Of a stretch of 35,461 nt of DNA, positions 33,342 through 35,461 are shown in pieces. The notes under the pieces were generated by a model that saw only the letters and a list, made by a program, of their open reading frames with translations, was not told the origin of the DNA and ran no database searches. Source of the stretch: an uncultured Bacteroidia bacterium (GTDB taxonomy: Bacteria > Bacteroidota > Bacteroidia > Bacteroidales > Prolixibacteraceae); contig CAINVV010000114.1 of NCBI GenBank assembly GCA_903854235.1, forward strand, positions 1 to 35,461, in the 5' to 3' direction. Position numbers and translations under genes: made by a program. How positions within the stretch are numbered: the stretch's first letter is position 1; each line of letters begins with the position of its first letter.

Positions 33342-34913
33342 CTATTTCCAGGAAACCTTTGCGGAAGGATAGTAATGAATACCCATCATCTTGAATCTTT
33401 CTGCCTGATGGCCTAGTCTGATCCTGTATTCCTCCCATTTGCGGTCGGAGGCAGGTGTCCAGCCTATTTCGGCGTAGCCGGGAAGACGGGGGAAAAGCAG
33501 GGTTTCAATCTGGTCTATGTTGCTGATGGTTTCAGACCAGAGTGGACATTCTACTCCCAAAATATTCTCTTTGGTGATGCCTGGCACAAGCGTTTCGGGA
33601 TTCCATTTGTATCCGGTGTCGACCTCTACATAGCCTGCCCAGTGCAGTCCGAGGTGTGTTTTGGGGTTGTATTTCATGTCGAGGTAGGCCTTCGCTGCGG
33701 GCGACATTATGATTTTTACGCCTTTGGTGACGCCCAGTTTTGCATTCTCTGCCTTGGCCCAATATTGGGCGACAGAGCTGTTTTTCAGTGCAGAGAGGGC
33801 CGTTTCGTCCCATCCAAGCATCAGTTTCCCGTTGGCAAGCACCAGATCTTGTACTTTTTCGATGAATGGAATGTAATCCTCTTTCTTGGTTGAATGAGAC
33901 TCATCGCCACCTACGTGGATGTAAGGTCCCGGCGTCATTCCTGAAAGTTCCCTGATGACGTCGCCCAAAAATTTGTAGGTGAACTCCTTGTGTGTCTGAA
34001 GGGTACTGAAACCTACATTGGTGCCGGTATAAAGTTTGGTGGACTGGTTGTCAGGATTGAGCTCGGGTACGGAGGCCAGAGCGGCATTGGTATGTCCCGG
34101 CATATCAATTTCGGGAACAATGGTGATGAACCTGCCTGCTGCATACTGAACCAGATCGTTGTAAACCTCCTGGGTATAAAAGCCACCTTTCCCACCACCC
34201 ACCTGGGTGGTACTGCCAATTTCAGTGAGTGCCGGCCAGGATTTGATCTCAATGCGCCACCCCTGATCGTCGGCCAGATGGAGGTGCAGGACATTCATTT
34301 TATAGGCTGCAATCAGATCGATGTAGCGTTTGACATCGTTAGCTCCAAAAAAGTGACGCGCTACATCCAGCATCGATCCCCGATAGGTGTAAGAGGGATA
34401 ATCGAGGATGGATCCGGCTGCAATTTTCCAGGGACCTTTTTGAACTGTTTTGCACTCAATCGTGGCAGGGAATAGCTGGCGGATCGTTTGAACACCCCTG
34501 AAAATCCCTTCCGCTGTGTTGGCTGCAAGTTTAATGTTATCTGCAGAAATGGTGAGTTCATACCCCTCCTGTCCCAGTTGGCTGTTGGAGATTTTGGTTT
34601 CCAGAAGGATACAGTTGGAAGCCGGGATTGTTCCCACAGTATGGATGGCAAGGTTAAAACCCGTAGCAGGGTTTAGCCGGTCGGCCAGATACTGGGCCAC
34701 GCGTATCAGTTCCGGCGACTCCTCTGAGATAAGGATCACGGTACTGCCTTGCAGGGTGAAGAATCCGACAGCAGCCTTTACCGAAACTGGTTTTGGAATG
34801 AGGGCCGCCTTGGTCAGGTCAGCGGCGAAGGTGGCATTTACTGCCGCGACGTTCAACATCAGGAATAGGGCATTCAGGAGCAGCGTAAAACGGGATTTGA
34901 ATGTTTTCATCAT
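33342..34913 (-). CDS. Beta-N-acetylhexosaminidase, GH20
   Basis: This 523-aa exported glycosidase removes terminal GlcNAc or GalNAc from glycans. A signal peptide spans about 1-30 (LLLNALFLMLNVAAVNATFA). A GH20 N-terminal domain (about 35-170) precedes the catalytic TIM barrel, which starts with YRGSMLDVARHF (substrate-binding Arg178). The catalytic pair is Asp337-Glu338 in HVGGDESH, and LHLHLADDQGWR and PEIDMPGH are family motifs. No lipobox or T9SS C-terminal domain is seen, so it is probably periplasmic. It would feed on host or cell-wall amino sugars. It lies next to the border of the integrated element. Confidence 0.95.
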   Translation of the reverse strand: MMKTFKSRFTLLLNALFLMLNVAAVNATFAADLTKAALIPKPVSVKAAVGFFTLQGSTVILISEESPELIRVAQYLADRLNPATGFNLAIHTVGTIPASNCILLETKISNSQLGQEGYELTISADNIKLAANTAEGIFRGVQTIRQLFPATIECKTVQKGPWKIAAGSILDYPSYTYRGSMLDVARHFFGANDVKRYIDLIAAYKMNVLHLHLADDQGWRIEIKSWPALTEIGSTTQVGGGKGGFYTQEVYNDLVQYAAGRFITIVPEIDMPGHTNAALASVPELNPDNQSTKLYTGTNVGFSTLQTHKEFTYKFLGDVIRELSGMTPGPYIHVGGDESHSTKKEDYIPFIEKVQDLVLANGKLMLGWDETALSALKNSSVAQYWAKAENAKLGVTKGVKIIMSPAAKAYLDMKYNPKTHLGLHWAGYVEVDTGYKWNPETLVPGITKENILGVECPLWSETISNIDQIETLLFPRLPGYAEIGWTPASDRKWEEYRIRLGHQAERFKMMGIHYYPSAKVSWK

Positions 34914-34981
34914 GAGATTACGGATTAAAATAGCCTGGTTGGATGATCCTTGTAAGATAGAAAAAATTTGGTTTAAAATGA

Positions 34982-35020
34982 AGAAAGCCCAAATGCAATA
35001 TTTTGCAAAAAGGGCTTTCT
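34982..35020 (-). terminator. Hairpin after the tRNA 3' end
   Basis: AGAAAGCCC (34982-34990) and GGGCTTTCT (35012-35020) are perfectly complementary, with inner TGCA pairs. It starts 2 nt past the tRNA-like fragment, where a tRNA terminator is expected on the minus strand. Confidence 0.6.
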
Positions 35021-35021
35021 A

Positions 35022-35049
35022 TGGGGTGGAAGATGGGATTCGAACCCAG
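35022..35049 (-). pseudogene. Orphan tRNA 3' end (probable attachment site)
   Basis: Read on the minus strand, these 28 nt give a T arm (CTGGG, loop TTCGAAT, CCCAT, with one mismatch at the outer pair), a 3' acceptor strand CTTCCAC, discriminator C and CCA. No anticodon arm, D arm or complementary 5' acceptor (GTGGAAG) lies upstream; the sequence turns AT-rich. A tRNA cut like this beside an integrase gene is the usual trace of site-specific integration into a tRNA gene. The C discriminator hints at tRNA-His, but this is uncertain. Confidence 0.6.
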
Positions 35050-35150
35050 TACTCTGGGACTCGCTAACTATCTGATAATTAATTTTAATTAAAAACATAC
35101 TCAATAATTTTATTTATATTTACACCAGTTAAGTTAGAATATAGTTAGAG

Positions 35151-35461
35151 ATGAACACACGATTAATGATAGAAGCCACAAAGGCAAATAAAGCGGGTGA
35201 TTGCACCGTGTATGTTGAAGTTTCTGTTTCAAAGTTGGGCGAAAAGAAAAAAACTGTTAGAATAGCCACAAATATAAAAGTAAATGTTGACAGTTGGAGT
35301 GCCCAGAGTCAATCTGTAATTCGGGGTAAGGCAAAAGATTATTACAAAATAAATCAAAGCCTTGTTGAACAGAAGATTATTGTAACGGATATAATTGCAG
35401 AATTATCACAAAGGGGGAAATTCCAATTATCCGAAATAAAGCAAAAATACAGCGAAAGAAC
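35151..35461 (+). CDS. Tyrosine-recombinase integrase, N-terminal part (cut by window end)
   Basis: The frame is open from the ATG at 35151 to the end of the window (103 codons, no stop). The start MNTRLMIEATKANKAGD and the following VEVSVSKLGEKKKTVRIATNIKV with VDSWSAQ and SLVEQKI match the arm-type DNA-binding domain that begins Bacteroidota tyrosine recombinases of integrative and conjugative elements. The catalytic domain with its R-H-R-Y residues lies outside the window. The gene points away from the orphan tRNA 3' end, 100 nt to its left, and the DNA is clearly more AT-rich than the adjacent chromosome. Confidence 0.85.
   Translation, partial: MNTRLMIEATKANKAGDCTVYVEVSVSKLGEKKKTVRIATNIKVNVDSWSAQSQSVIRGKAKDYYKINQSLVEQKIIVTDIIAELSQRGKFQLSEIKQKYSER

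Noticed and set aside
35022-35110. Complete tRNA gene on the minus strand
   Set aside because: The T arm and 3' acceptor are present, but no matching 5' acceptor, D arm or anticodon arm can be folded from the AT-rich DNA to the right.

Overview
The window looks like a chromosomal segment of an anaerobic, fermentative member of the Bacteroidota, probably Bacteroidales or Marinilabiliales. Evidence: a type IX secretion protein (PorQ), a CarboxypepD_reg/outer-membrane beta-barrel receptor, perfect TAnnTTTG promoter -7 boxes of the Bacteroidota type, few Shine-Dalgarno sequences, a GH20 hexosaminidase, and an electron-bifurcating [FeFe]-hydrogenase with tryptophanase and a K+-independent membrane pyrophosphatase.

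Layout. 1-2680: an AT-rich stretch with a membrane-anchored kelch-like protein, a gene-poor region with repeats that may be decayed mobile DNA, and tRNA-Arg(ACG). 2684-8869 (+): a Bacteroidota-type hypothetical protein, hppA, a FeoA-FeoB fusion and its small Cys-rich partner. 8984-16535: an MFS exporter (+), then on the minus strand yqhD, an AraD-like protein that lacks two catalytic residues, a TonB-receptor-like barrel and tnaA. 16709-27742: the hydrogenase locus. 27768-31619 (-): porQ, cmk, ispH, pfkA. 31673-34913 (-): a YkgJ-type Cys-cluster protein, an EamA permease and a GH20 hexosaminidase. 34982-35461: an orphan tRNA 3' end followed by the start of a tyrosine recombinase, which marks the edge of an integrated element continuing beyond the window.

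The hydrogenase locus is the centrepiece. Ten minus-strand genes encode, in transcription order, a DRTGG protein, an RsbW/RsbT-like ATPase, a HydS-type (group C-like) [FeFe]-hydrogenase lacking the catalytic proton-transfer Cys, a second DRTGG protein, a PHP-domain protein, a lone GHKL ATPase, a thioredoxin-like ferredoxin, HydB, HydA and HydC. Divergently (+) lie a double-PAS protein and a SpoIIE/PP2C phosphatase. My reading is that HydS plus PAS, phosphatase and ATPase proteins form a hydrogen/redox-sensing, partner-switch-like device regulating the catalytic HydABC enzyme. Clusters of this general type are known from clostridia and Thermotogae; the detailed wiring is inference. Both outer ends of the locus carry the same roughly 56-nt palindromic repeat, in opposite orientations and each just after the last gene of its transcription unit.
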